A stretch of DNA of 64,000 bases from positions 23,275 through 87,274 of the forward strand of contig JANRIN010000301.1 of NCBI GenBank assembly GCA_033764965.1. Reading direction: 5' to 3'. How positions within the stretch are numbered: position 1 is the stretch's first letter; each line of letters opens with the position of its first letter. Below, piece by piece: positions 51,639-60,580 of the stretch. This stretch comes from JSC-12 sp033764965 (lineage in GTDB: Bacteria; Cyanobacteriota; Cyanobacteriia; Leptolyngbyales; Leptolyngbyaceae). Both the position numbers and the translations under genes were made by a program. The notes beneath the pieces are model-generated. The model searched no databases and was not told the DNA's origin. It was given only the letters and a program-made list of their open reading frames with translations.

Positions 51639-52991
51639 ATGCCTGATAACGAATTAGATCAATTAACCGAACAACCCGGAAATGTTGCCCAACCACCATC
51701 CCTCAAACAGCGAACCATTCACGGTTCCCTTTGGACGTTAGCAGGATATGGTTCGGGGCAGGTGCTTCGCCTCGCAGGTAATCTTGTGTTCACTCGGCTT
51801 TTGGCTCCAGAAGTGTTTGGGCTGATGGCGCTGGTTCAAACATTTCTAGCTGGACTCAATATGTTTTCCGACTTTGGCATTTTTCCTAGCATTGTTCAGA
51901 GCAAGCGAGGAGACGAACCCGCTTTTCTAAATACCGCCTGGACGATTCAAGTGATTCGAGGTGTTGCCATCTGGCTTGTTGCCTGTGTAGTTGCAGCCCC
52001 GATCGCCCATCTTTATCAAGAACCCTTGCTCATGCAGTTACTGCCTGTGACGGCACTCACCAGCGTAATTGGTGGCATGACTTCAACAAAGTTTGCAACA
52101 GCAAATCGCCAACTCGCCATTCAACGCCTCATCTTGATCGAACTTGGCACATCGATTTTAACTTTAATGTTTATGGTTGTGATGGCGTGGTTTTATCGAT
52201 CGGTCTGGGTATTTGTGATCGGTGGAATCATACACACCAGCCTGAAGACGTGCGCCAGTTTTGTTCTGATTCCAGGAGCAGGCAACCGATTCTACTGGGA
52301 TCAAGAAGCGGTACAAGGGATTCGTCAGTTTGGGCGTTGGATTTTCTTGAGTACCATCATTGCTTTTTTCGGTCTACAAAGCGATCGACTGGTGCTGGGT
52401 TGGTTGCTCGATATTCGATTTCTGGGCGTTTACACCATTGCCCTGGGTCTATCTAGTGTCGTGGAACAAATTGTTGAGCAGGTGAACAGCAAAGTTTTGT
52501 TCCCATCCTACGCGGAGCTAATTCGAGAGCGCCCCCAGGCACTGTACCACTCTCTAAAAAAAGCCCGCCTGATCCTCATTGGCTTGAGTGCTGTCTGTGC
52601 CATCTTTCTGGTGTTCTTTGGTAAACCATTAATCGACTTCATGTATGACGATCGCTATTCGGAAGCAGGATGGATTTTGCGAGTTCTCTCCGTTGGCTTC
52701 CTGGGGCGCGTACTTTGCATCACCTATGGAGACATTCTGCTAGCAAGAGGGGAAACCTTTTGGACAATGGCGCTCACCCTGGTCTACACCGCAATTCAAC
52801 TCATTGCCATGCCAGTAGGGTATTACCTGGGCGGTTATGTGGGTGTCATCATTAGTTTAGCCATGACGGAATGGTTGACTTACCTCGCGTATGCCTCTCG
52901 GTTTGCCCGTCTGTCGCTTTACCAACCAGAACTTGATCTACCAACAATCGCTCTAGCAAGTTTACTGACATTCGTGATTTACTTCACTTGA
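51639..52991 (+). CDS. Wzx-type polysaccharide flippase (MOP superfamily)
   Basis: 450 residues with about 12 membrane segments (e.g. 40-62, 90-110, 350-370, 395-430). The N-terminal SLWTLAGYGSGQVLRLAGNLVFTRLLAPEVFGLMAL and the internal WIFLSTIIAFFGLQSDRLVLGWLL match the polysaccharide transporter group. It moves lipid-linked glycan repeat units across the cytoplasmic membrane. The preceding FkbM gene and the glycosyltransferases fit a surface polysaccharide locus. No Wzy or Wza homologue is visible in the window. Confidence 0.93.
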   Translation: MPDNELDQLTEQPGNVAQPPSLKQRTIHGSLWTLAGYGSGQVLRLAGNLVFTRLLAPEVFGLMALVQTFLAGLNMFSDFGIFPSIVQSKRGDEPAFLNTAWTIQVIRGVAIWLVACVVAAPIAHLYQEPLLMQLLPVTALTSVIGGMTSTKFATANRQLAIQRLILIELGTSILTLMFMVVMAWFYRSVWVFVIGGIIHTSLKTCASFVLIPGAGNRFYWDQEAVQGIRQFGRWIFLSTIIAFFGLQSDRLVLGWLLDIRFLGVYTIALGLSSVVEQIVEQVNSKVLFPSYAELIRERPQALYHSLKKARLILIGLSAVCAIFLVFFGKPLIDFMYDDRYSEAGWILRVLSVGFLGRVLCITYGDILLARGETFWTMALTLVYTAIQLIAMPVGYYLGGYVGVIISLAMTEWLTYLAYASRFARLSLYQPELDLPTIALASLLTFVIYFT

Positions 52992-53133
52992 CTCCTGGAA
53001 ACTTTTCTCCATCAGCGACTCCTGACCAGATGTGCCAAGTCCCTTCTAAAGAACTGTTACAGATCTCAAAGAAGTCCGTAGCAAGGCACAGACGGAGTGA
53101 TAGGATTCCGTAAAACCCTAAGAGAGAACTCCA

Positions 53134-53556
53134 ATGGCAGATACTCTTACTGGACAAGCGCCTGCTTTCGGTGGCAGCACCGGTGGGCTACTCACAAAAG
53201 CACTTGTTGAAGAAAAATACGCAATTACCTGGTCAAGTTCTAAAGAGCAGGTGTTCGAAATGCCAACCGCTGGCGCTGCTGTCATGCGGGAAGGTGATAA
53301 CTTGCTGTACCTGGCTCGCAAAGAGCAATGTCTGGCTCTGGGAACCCAACTGAAGACCAAGTTCAAAATCGATTACAAGATTTACCGGGTCTTTCCGAAT
53401 GGAGAAATTCAATACCTCCATCCTGCAGATGGTGTTTACCCAGAAAAGGTCAACCCTGGACGTGTTGCCGTGAACAGCGTTCCCCGCAATATCGGCAAAA
53501 ATCCTGACCCCGCCAAGCTCAAGTTCAGTGGCGTTGCTCCTTACAACGCACCCTAA
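53134..53556 (+). CDS. psaD: photosystem I reaction centre subunit II
   Basis: 140 residues. PsaD sits on the stromal side of photosystem I, holds PsaC and docks ferredoxin. Sequence EKYAITWSSSKEQVFEMPTAGAAVMREGDNLLYLARKEQC and the basic RVFPNGEIQYLHPADGVYPEKVNPGR are diagnostic. Length is normal. ATG 53134 lies after AAGAGAGAA. A single HLR1-like half-site (GTTACA, 53056-53061) sits near the likely promoter. A terminator follows at 53581. Confidence 0.99.
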   Translation: MADTLTGQAPAFGGSTGGLLTKALVEEKYAITWSSSKEQVFEMPTAGAAVMREGDNLLYLARKEQCLALGTQLKTKFKIDYKIYRVFPNGEIQYLHPADGVYPEKVNPGRVAVNSVPRNIGKNPDPAKLKFSGVAPYNAP

Positions 53557-53580
53557 CTGAGTCAACAATTTATTTAACCG

Positions 53581-53612
53581 AAGCTTCAGGAGCCTATCTT
53601 CTGAAGCTTTAT
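53581..53612 (+). terminator. terminator of psaD
   Basis: A 9-bp stem AAGCTTCAG/CTGAAGCTT with an 11-nt loop, followed by TATTGTTTG. It begins 25 nt past the psaD stop codon. Confidence 0.75.
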
Positions 53613-53692
53613 TGTTTGATTTCAATTGTTTGATATCAAAAAAGTTCGGTTGTCCCTACCAGCGATCAAGTTGCTTTTTTTGACAACCTTGC

Positions 53693-53710
53693 GTTACATT
53701 TATTTGCAGA
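53693..53710 (+). promoter_or_regulatory. HLR1-like RpaB site
   Basis: GTTACATT (53693-53700), 2 nt, then TTTGCAGA (53703-53710). The first half matches the RpaB high-light regulatory motif, the second in 6 of 8 positions. It lies 29 nt before the start of the small membrane protein at 53739. Confidence 0.35.
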
Positions 53711-53738
53711 TTGACACAGAAGTTTACAGGGAGTTGCG

Positions 53739-53975
53739 ATGATTATTCTAGCTGCATTGTTCGTTGTCGGTTGGTTGGCAGTTGCTGTGTTAGGCACCAT
53801 GACTTATTTCCTGGGTGAGCAGTCTAAGCCAATTCATGAGCGTAACTGGCGTTCTGAGTCGTTCGAGAAACTGTCTGAAACAATCACTAGCAAGCGCATC
53901 GACTACGGTACTCGCACTCCCGCTGCGCTTCTAAGCCTGGATGCTTATTCTAGTGACTTGCTTCCTGAAGCGTAG
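53739..53975 (+). CDS. small single-pass membrane protein
   Basis: 78 residues with one N-terminal membrane helix (2-24, IILAALFVVGWLAVAVLGTM) and a polar cytoplasmic tail (KPIHERNWRSESFEKLSE, then RIDYGTRTPAALLSLDAYSSDL). It is preceded by a possible HLR1 box and followed by a strong terminator, so it is its own unit. The family looks restricted to cyanobacteria. I cannot name it. Its position beside psaD suggests a thylakoid or photosystem link, by inference only. Confidence 0.8.
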   Translation: MIILAALFVVGWLAVAVLGTMTYFLGEQSKPIHERNWRSESFEKLSETITSKRIDYGTRTPAALLSLDAYSSDLLPEA

Positions 53976-54040
53976 TGCTTGAATTTCCGATTCTTCTTTA
54001 GAGTTCAGCTTGTAACGTCTAGTTTTTCCCACGGTACCCG

Positions 54041-54076
54041 TCCCTCTTACCCGATTACTGGCTAGGAGGGATTTTT
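54041..54076 (+). terminator. terminator of the small membrane protein gene
   Basis: TCCCTC (54041-54046) and GAGGGA (54066-54071) form the base of a longer stem with CC/GG pairs inside, followed by TTTTT. Confidence 0.75.
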
Positions 54077-54271
54077 GTTTAGCTGTGATTGGGGTGTATG
54101 GTTCCTGGTTGTGGGATTTTTATTGTGTGATTTCAATCAGCAGAAATACCGTTTGTTCTCACTTGGTTTTGAGCCTGACATCAGTGGTTGTCCCTGGTTC
54201 GCCTCACTTCAGAATTTGGTTATTTCCTGGAAGATGAAAGAGTAAGGTTCATATACAGGTCAGTCAAAACG

Positions 54272-54538
54272 ATGAAGCCCCAACATTACTGCCATACCAT
54301 TCGGTTTCGTGGAAGTGTTCACCCTCAAGGTCGTTATCAGCTACAGATTTTAGAGATGAGTGCAGATGGAGAAGTCCGGTATCGTGCTCAATGGGATTTT
54401 TCAACGCTGAAGCACGTGCTTGCGTTTCTCCAGAAGTATTTCCCGAACAGTCAGGCGTTGACTTCAACCAGGCAGCAATCTCTAGGTTTTGAGAATGTGT
54501 TGTCTGTTGTGGGATTGAGAGAATTGAAAGCAGCTTAA
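54272..54538 (+). CDS. hypothetical protein
   Basis: 88 residues from ATG 54272; a TTG-initiated frame from 54188 would add 28 residues without visible ribosome site. The sequence HTIRFRGSVHPQGRYQLQILEMSADGEVRYRAQWDFSTLKHVLAFLQ suggests a small beta-alpha domain. It has no signal peptide and I do not recognise a family. It is followed by a hairpin and converges with the ABC permease gene. Confidence 0.6.
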   Translation: MKPQHYCHTIRFRGSVHPQGRYQLQILEMSADGEVRYRAQWDFSTLKHVLAFLQKYFPNSQALTSTRQQSLGFENVLSVVGLRELKAA

Positions 54539-54566
54539 AGAGGGCAGATCATCCTCTGCCCTCTCT
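54539..54566. terminator. hairpin between convergent genes
   Basis: A perfect 10-bp stem AGAGGGCAGA (54539-54548)/TCTGCCCTCT (54555-54564) with a 6-nt loop starts at the stop codon of the small hypothetical gene. No T-tract. Confidence 0.6.
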
Positions 54567-54605
54567 ATCCGTCATCGGCGGAATATTTATGCTGATGCCT
54601 GACCT

Positions 54606-56198
54606 TTACAACAAAGTTCGATGCGCCATGAGTGCTTTGAGTTCTGATTCTCCAGCTTTTTTCAGTTGACGAGTTTGGCGCACCATGAGCAGGGTGAATA
54701 CGGCGAGGTATGCCAGCAGACTAAAGCCGATCGCGGACATAGACGCAAACTCCATCGCTGCAAACGGAAAGGCAGAGAATAGCCACAGCAATGAAGTTTT
54801 GGCTTGGGGATAGGCTCCGAACATCGTCATGGCGATCGGGGGCAAGGCAATGATGGCTCCCATCACTCCTGTTGCAACAATAGCTTGCCGTTTTGACTTG
54901 CCAAAGAGAATGGATTGAGCAATTAAGGCGCAAATGAGCAAGAAGGCAGCATTAAAAATCAGGCTGAACCCCACTATCTTGGGGCTTTGGTCAGTCCAGG
55001 AGAGAATCCAGGGTGTGAATAGAACGATGGGGATGGCGAGATTGAGCGCGATCGCCACGATCGCCGGACTTTTATCACCCCAAAGCAAATCTTTGAGCAG
55101 GGCGCGTCTCCACTGCTTGCGTTGATTCTTAGCGGCTCCATCTTTACGATACCGTGCCCAATCCAGCAGAGTTTGGCGGTGGGGAGTAAGCGCCGCAATC
55201 ATCAGAAGATACCAGAACAGGTTCACAATCATCAGCGCTGAGAAATCTGTAAATGAATTGCGATAGTCCCAGGTGGGGTAGGTGCGAAAGACGAAACCGA
55301 AGATGAATAGCTGGAAGGAAAGGGTCATCCAGTAGCTTTGGCGCTTGCTCAGTAGCACCTGATTGGGATTACGGAAGCGGCGGTTGATTGCCAGCCAATT
55401 CCAGAAGGTGGCGATCGCTAATGTCGTGATGGTGAAGGTGACGAACAAGCCCAGGCTTTGACCAATCTCAATGTGGAACCATTCCCCAAAGTATAGGTAG
55501 CTGTTGGATTTGGAATAGCGGCTTGCCTGCCAAATTTGAAATACGATGGAGTAGCTGAACCAGACGATGACCGCGCCTAACCAGCCGTGTGCCCCGCCTA
55601 AAAAGGCATAAAACACAGCCGCCGTGTAGAAGAAGCAACAAGCGGCGATCGTGATCAGGTAAATGCTTCCCACCTCTGCCAGCGACACCTCAGCATGAAA
55701 GGCAGTCAAAACTTGTAATGGGATTGCCAGTGCTACACCTAGCCAGGGAATCAAGGGAACTCCCAACAATTTACCGACCAAAATACTCCGGCTGGTTTGA
55801 GGGCTGAGGCGAATGAAGTTTAATGTTCCACGCCGTTCTTCCTTGCCCAAATCCCCAATCAGCATATAAACTCCTGCCATGAGTAGCACAAAAGGTAGGA
55901 GCCAGCTTAGAGCCTGGAAAATGTCAAACCACCAAATCTGCCAGTCGATTTTGGGATAGCCCATCGCGTTCAGCAAGCATCTGTGCCAATCAGAGTACTC
56001 TGTTTCGCCAGTGCAATAGCGGCTGGAAGCGATCTTCTGCCCTGGTAAAGCCATCCAAAAGTACAGCAAAATCAGGGACTGAATTAGCAACGATGTGAGA
56101 ACGGTAAGCCCGACATTGCGCGGTTTCAATCGTCCTTTGATTTCTCGAAAAAATTGCGGATTCCAGTCGGAGAAGCGCAGAAATAGATTGGAAATCAT
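54606..56198 (-). CDS. ABC-2 type transporter permease
   Basis: 530 residues with about 12 hydrophobic segments, more than a usual ABC-2 permease, so it may combine two halves. A conserved intracellular loop is GDLGKEERRGTLNFIRLSPQTSRSILVGKLLGVP (about 117-150), typical of ABC-2 exporters (EERRGTL). A second repeat begins near 385. The ATPase gene lies 77 nt upstream on the same strand, so the two form an exporter. Substrate unknown. Confidence 0.9.
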   Translation of the reverse strand: MISNLFLRFSDWNPQFFREIKGRLKPRNVGLTVLTSLLIQSLILLYFWMALPGQKIASSRYCTGETEYSDWHRCLLNAMGYPKIDWQIWWFDIFQALSWLLPFVLLMAGVYMLIGDLGKEERRGTLNFIRLSPQTSRSILVGKLLGVPLIPWLGVALAIPLQVLTAFHAEVSLAEVGSIYLITIAACCFFYTAAVFYAFLGGAHGWLGAVIVWFSYSIVFQIWQASRYSKSNSYLYFGEWFHIEIGQSLGLFVTFTITTLAIATFWNWLAINRRFRNPNQVLLSKRQSYWMTLSFQLFIFGFVFRTYPTWDYRNSFTDFSALMIVNLFWYLLMIAALTPHRQTLLDWARYRKDGAAKNQRKQWRRALLKDLLWGDKSPAIVAIALNLAIPIVLFTPWILSWTDQSPKIVGFSLIFNAAFLLICALIAQSILFGKSKRQAIVATGVMGAIIALPPIAMTMFGAYPQAKTSLLWLFSAFPFAAMEFASMSAIGFSLLAYLAVFTLLMVRQTRQLKKAGESELKALMAHRTLL

Positions 56199-56225
56199 GG
56201 GAAAACTCCAGAGAGGAAATAGGCG

Positions 56226-56255
56226 AGGGGGAAGGGGGAAGGGGGAAGGGGGGGT
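56226..56255. repeat. G-run microsatellite (GGGGGAA)n
   Basis: Four runs of five or more G with AA spacers. On the minus strand, which is transcribed, it is C-rich and sits between the ATPase stop (56276) and permease start (56198), i.e. in the ribosome-loading interval of the permease mRNA. It could form a G-quadruplex on the plus strand. Confidence 0.7.
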
Positions 56256-56275
56256 TGGGAAAGCAAGGGTCTGCT

Positions 56276-57226
56276 TTAAGAAGCTTGTTGGTGTCCGAGT
56301 TTGAGGAAGATGGATTCAAGGTCTTCTTGCGTGGGATGAAATTCGGCGAGGGGAATGCCTGCTTCGATCAGCGATCGCAGCAGGGTCACACTAGATTCGG
56401 TGCTGCCGGAGAAATAAACCTTCAATTGCTGCGTTCCTGGCAGCTTTTCAATGCCGTCGATATGCGGGTGATTCTGTAGTTCAGCCGTGAGGTCATTTAG
56501 ATCGCCCAGAGTGGACAGGATGATTTGTTGCCGCCCCAAACGCTGGTAGAGGTGTTGCAGCGTCGTACTTTCGACCAGATAGCCCAGTTCCATGATGCCG
56601 ATCGACGTACACAATTCTGCCAAATCGCTCAACACATGGGACGAAATTAAGATCGTCATGCCTGCCTCTTGCAGCACCTTGATGATTTCGCGGAATTGCA
56701 TCCGGGCGATCGGGTCAAGCCCCGAAACAGGTTCATCCAGCAGCAACACTAAAGGTTCGTGAATAATCGTGCGGGCAAGGCTCAGGCGTTGCTTCATCCC
56801 TCGCGACAGAGTTGAAATTTGGCTCTGGCGTTTGTGAGTAAGCTGAACTAACTCCAGTACATCTCGTAAACGATGGCTGCGATGGGGTTCTTGCAGCTTG
56901 TAGAGCCGAGCAAAGTAATCGAGATAGTCCCAAACTGTGAGGTCATCATAAAGCGGAAAATCATCAGGAAGGTAGCCCAGTTGCCGTTTCAGGTTGGGGG
57001 TGTCCTGATCCCGCAGGAGCCGATCGCCGTGAATATAAATTTCCCCCAAAGACGGTTCTTCGGCGGCTGCCAACATACGGATGAGGGTGGTTTTTCCAGC
57101 CCCATTGGGACCAATCAGTCCGTAAACCTCACCCGCCTCAATTTGCAAATCGATGTCGTGAACCGCAACCTGGCGATCGAATTGCTTAGTCAGGTCATGG
57201 GTACGGATTGCCAGTTCTTTCGCCAT
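56276..57226 (-). CDS. ABC transporter ATP-binding protein
   Basis: 316 residues. Walker A GPNGAGKTTL (about 38-47), Q-loop RQLGYLPDDFPLYDDLTVWDYL, signature LSRGMKQRLSLART (about 139), Walker B LVLLLDEPVSGLDP (about 155) and H-loop ILISSHVLSDLAEL. A C-terminal domain of about 80 residues (from 230) is typical of exporter ATPases of the drug/ABC-2 type. It is the motor of the adjacent permease. ATG 57226. Confidence 0.95.
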   Translation of the reverse strand: MAKELAIRTHDLTKQFDRQVAVHDIDLQIEAGEVYGLIGPNGAGKTTLIRMLAAAEEPSLGEIYIHGDRLLRDQDTPNLKRQLGYLPDDFPLYDDLTVWDYLDYFARLYKLQEPHRSHRLRDVLELVQLTHKRQSQISTLSRGMKQRLSLARTIIHEPLVLLLDEPVSGLDPIARMQFREIIKVLQEAGMTILISSHVLSDLAELCTSIGIMELGYLVESTTLQHLYQRLGRQQIILSTLGDLNDLTAELQNHPHIDGIEKLPGTQQLKVYFSGSTESSVTLLRSLIEAGIPLAEFHPTQEDLESIFLKLGHQQAS

Positions 57227-57426
57227 AAAAATTTAGGAGTAATGGATTTGGGCTAACAAGCGCGATCGCAAAAAGCTTTGCTACAAGAATTTTCAGCCGT
57301 TAGATGCACTTAAATTACCCGCTAGCCTAGCCTCTCCCTACACAAAATGACAGCCACATTTCGGAAAATGAAACAGAGAAAGGTTTCGTTTCGTAAGAGC
57401 ATAGTACTGCTATGCCCCAAAGCAAC

Positions 57427-57471
57427 CTAACCCCTAACCTCCAACCCCTAACCCCCAATCCCCAACCCCTT
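57427..57471. repeat. C-rich ACCCCTA repeats
   Basis: About six copies of a heptamer of type AACCCCT/AACCCCC directly precede the stop codon of the exonuclease gene, on the strand opposite to it. The sequence is telomere-like in composition but is a simple tandem repeat common in cyanobacterial spacers. Confidence 0.65.
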
Positions 57472-58463
57472 TAAATATCCCCTTCTCCCTCAAACAAAGT
57501 CTTCAACGGCAGCGCATGAATATCCAGCACTTCATTTAGATAACGAGACAAAACATCGCTTTGCCCATGCGTTACGTAAACTGTGCTGGCTCTAGATTGG
57601 AGCACCGTACTGACTAAACCTTGCCAATCGGCATGATCGGAAAGAACAAAGCCTCGTTCGTAACCCCGTCTGCGGCGTGCCCCTCGGACTGCCATCCAAC
57701 CGGAAGCAAAGGCGGTTTGGGGTTGCTGAAAGCGTTTCATCCAACTGGAACGATGTCCAGACGGGGGAGCCAGGATCAAATCCCCTTTAAACTTGTAGTC
57801 ACGCGGTTTTTCAGACGCGGGAATGGTTGGCACCATTTCGACTCCCACTTGGCGATAAATTTCGGTTAGCACATGAATGGCACCATGCACGTAAACGGGT
57901 TGGTCGGTGAACTTTCGCAGTTCTGCCAGGATGCGCTGGGCTTTGCCAAAAGCGTAGCAAAAAAGGAGGGAGGGACGATCGCGATCGCTTTGCCACCACT
58001 CGTAGACCTGACGACAAATTTCTGCGCCCGTTTGCCATTTGTAGATCGGCAAGCCAAATGTGGCTTCTGTGATGAATGTGTCGCAAGGAACGACTTCAAA
58101 CAAGTCGCAGGTGGGGTCATAGCAGCGTTTGTAGTCACCAGACACGACCCAAACTTCATCCTTGTACTCCACTCGAATTTGAGCTGACCCCAGAACGTGT
58201 CCGGCTGGATGGAAAGACACCCACACATTGCCTAATTTGATTTTTTCGCCATACTCCACCGCTTGCAAGCTCATACCCTCACCCAAGCGTTTCTTGAGCA
58301 CTCCCTCCGAAATGCGAGTTGCCACATAGTGAGTGGAACCATACCGGGCATGATCCGAATGGGCATGGGTAATCAGGGCAGTATCTACGCCGCGCCAGGG
58401 GTCGATAAAGAATTCACCCGGTTCGCAATACAACCCTTCGGTCAAAACGGTAATCAGTGACAT
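57471..58463 (-). CDS. ligase-associated DNA exonuclease (metallo-beta-lactamase fold)
   Basis: 330 residues. The metal site reads ALITHAHSDHARYGS (HxHxDH, about 29-43), then FHPAGHVLGSAQIRVEY, SGDYKRCYDP, and a C-terminal LSDHADWQGL and VYVTHGQSDVL. These are the beta-CASP-related exonucleases normally encoded with an ATP-dependent DNA ligase and helicase. No ligase gene is visible here. It could also be an RNA 3'-processing nuclease. ATG 58463. Confidence 0.85.
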   Translation of the reverse strand: MSLITVLTEGLYCEPGEFFIDPWRGVDTALITHAHSDHARYGSTHYVATRISEGVLKKRLGEGMSLQAVEYGEKIKLGNVWVSFHPAGHVLGSAQIRVEYKDEVWVVSGDYKRCYDPTCDLFEVVPCDTFITEATFGLPIYKWQTGAEICRQVYEWWQSDRDRPSLLFCYAFGKAQRILAELRKFTDQPVYVHGAIHVLTEIYRQVGVEMVPTIPASEKPRDYKFKGDLILAPPSGHRSSWMKRFQQPQTAFASGWMAVRGARRRRGYERGFVLSDHADWQGLVSTVLQSRASTVYVTHGQSDVLSRYLNEVLDIHALPLKTLFEGEGDI

Positions 58464-58548
58464 GAGTATCCGGCGTAGGGTTCACTGCTTGAGAATAGCA
58501 AATCGATAGCTTACTCCCTATTCCCTACGGCTGATTCCTGAGAATAGA

Positions 58549-60135
58549 TTAAGCTGCGTCCACGATCGCCGACTTTTCTTGTAGTCGAGCCTCTTCCTGG
58601 AGATATTGGTCAATTTGGGTTTCAATCTCGCGGCGTACAATCTCTCGATATTCCGCGAAATGTTCAATTTGGGCGCAGGTGGAGAGATAGCTACTGATGC
58701 CACCAGGATTCAGGCGGTACATATTCCACAAATTGCGCCAGAACTGCCAGCGAGTATCGCGCACAACACCTTGCCTCCAAGCGATCGTCAAAAGGGCACG
58801 CAGCACAACCCAATCCAGCTTCTTGCCAGCACGCTTCCCTTTTTTGGGGTAGGTGGCTTCCCCCAGCAACAGGAAGTGGCGGTAGGTGCGATCGAGAAAA
58901 CGCTTGGGTTCGTACAGTGTCCAGAAGGCTTCCACATACTCACGGGCAATGTCTTCCAGGGGACGAGTGGGTACAAAATTCATTAATGCGGTTTGGTTGC
59001 CGTTGGAAAGCTGATTCCGGAGCCGTCCTTCTTTTTCCAAGCGATGCCAGAGGGCGGTATCGGGTAAAGCTTGCAGCATACTAAACAGCGCCGTGGGAAT
59101 GGTGGTTTGTTCCACAAAGCGCACAATCCGATCGCCTGCGCCTGCTTTTTCGCCATCAAACCCAATGATGAAACCTGCCATCACGCGCAAGCCAGAGCGG
59201 GCGATCGCTTGCACGGCGTCGCTGAGGGAATCTCGTGTGTTCTGAAACTTTTGTGTCAGGGCGAGGCTGGCTTCATCCGGGGTTTCAATCCCCAAAAACA
59301 CCGCCCCAAAGTTGCAAGCCACCATTGCATCCATGAGTTCCTGATCTTTTGCCAAATCGACCGATGCTTCCGTGGAAAAGGAGAAGGGGTAGCCATGCTC
59401 TACCATCCAGGGTTGCAACTCTTTGAGAAACAGCTTGACGTTGCGTTTGTTGCCGATGAAGTTGTCATCCACCATGAAGATGCTGCGCCGCCAACCCAAT
59501 TCGTACAGCCGATCCAGTTCTGCCAGGAGTTGGGCGGGAGTTTTGGTGCGGGGTTTGCGTCCGTACAGCACAATAATGTCGCAGAATTCGCACTGAAAGG
59601 GGCAACCGCGAGAGAATTGCACGGACATTTCCGAGTAGGCATCGAAGTCCAGCAGATCGAAGCGCGGAATGGGCGTGCTGGTGACATCAGGTTTTTCTCC
59701 GTTGGAGCGGTAAATGCCGGAGCCGTCTCCTCTGGCGATCGCGTCCACAAACATAGGAAGGGTAATTTCCCCTTCATCCAAAATCAGGTAGTCTGCACCT
59801 GCCATTTTGGCTTCTTCGGGGAGAGCCGTTGGATAGGGACCGCCCACAGCCACTTTTTTTCCCCGTTGCTTGGCTTCCTGGATTTGGGCTAACAAGTCTT
59901 CTTTCTGCACAATCATGGCAGAGAGGATGACTAAATCTGCCCATGCCCATTCCGCTTCGGTCACGGTTTGAATATTGCGATCAACCAGTTTGAAATTCCA
60001 TGTTTGGGGTAGGATGGCTGCCACTGTCACCAAGCCGAGAGGTGGCAACATGGCTTTGCGATCAAGGAGTGCCAGCGTTTTTTCAAAAGACCAAAAACTT
60101 TTTGGAAACCGGGGGTAAAGCAGTAAAACGTTCAT
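58549..60135 (-). CDS. B12-binding radical SAM protein (DUF4070)
   Basis: 528 residues from ATG 60135 (MNVLLLYPRFPKSFWSF), the family start; an ATG-like frame to 60240 is unlikely. N-terminal B12-binding Rossmann domain (1-140). The radical SAM core has CPFQCEFCD (CxxxCxxC, about 183-190) with the preceding MSVQFSRG, and EYMxGIETPDE-type block (AVFLGIETPDEASL). A C-terminal DUF4070 region follows (about 390-528). These enzymes use cobalamin and SAM, often as methylases; the substrate is unknown. cobQ in the same window supplies cobalamin. Confidence 0.9.
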   Translation of the reverse strand: MNVLLLYPRFPKSFWSFEKTLALLDRKAMLPPLGLVTVAAILPQTWNFKLVDRNIQTVTEAEWAWADLVILSAMIVQKEDLLAQIQEAKQRGKKVAVGGPYPTALPEEAKMAGADYLILDEGEITLPMFVDAIARGDGSGIYRSNGEKPDVTSTPIPRFDLLDFDAYSEMSVQFSRGCPFQCEFCDIIVLYGRKPRTKTPAQLLAELDRLYELGWRRSIFMVDDNFIGNKRNVKLFLKELQPWMVEHGYPFSFSTEASVDLAKDQELMDAMVACNFGAVFLGIETPDEASLALTQKFQNTRDSLSDAVQAIARSGLRVMAGFIIGFDGEKAGAGDRIVRFVEQTTIPTALFSMLQALPDTALWHRLEKEGRLRNQLSNGNQTALMNFVPTRPLEDIAREYVEAFWTLYEPKRFLDRTYRHFLLLGEATYPKKGKRAGKKLDWVVLRALLTIAWRQGVVRDTRWQFWRNLWNMYRLNPGGISSYLSTCAQIEHFAEYREIVRREIETQIDQYLQEEARLQEKSAIVDAA

Positions 60136-60580
60136 TCCGTCACACGCGAGAATATGCTGAACACTACAACTTGAACGAGCAATAATCAGGACATTGGGCA
60201 TCGAGCACCAATATTCTGGCGATGCACGCTCTAAAGTCACTTCTCTATCCTACTCACTTAGGATTATGGATTGAATAAATCCGCACACTGTATGGGCGAG
60301 TTTAGCTCACCGAATTTGCACATCGTAACGGATGTGACGGCAGAACCCACTCGTACCCTGGATCGAACTTATTTTCCCGGACTCTAACTGGGTTTATCAT
60401 CCCACGATGTTTCTGAATTGGCTAGAAAGGAGAATGACGATAGCGTGATCTACAGAACCATTGAAGTCTTGCCAGATGATTTGTTCCTCAGACGATGCAA
60501 AGCTGACTGTGATAGGGTTTTACAGGTATAGAAATTACTCCTACAAACCGCTTTCATACCAACTATTACATGATTAATAC
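60136..60580. other. 445-nt gene-free region between divergent genes
   Basis: A 31-codon frame (60292-60387) has no ribosome site or family and is not accepted. No repeat is seen. The last 30 nt hold TTACATGATTAATACATGAC directly before the Tab2-like ATG. Confidence 0.45.

Noticed and set aside
53711..53716. TTGACA as -35 box of the small membrane protein gene
   Set aside because: It lies only 22 nt before the ATG, so the -10 box would fall at the start codon.
57427..57471. Telomere-like AACCCCT repeat as a chromosome end
   Set aside because: It is short, internal and flanked by genes; cyanobacterial spacers often contain such tracts.
60292..60387. 31-codon plus-strand frame MGEFSSPNL...
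   Set aside because: No ribosome binding site, no recognisable family, and too short to separate from chance.
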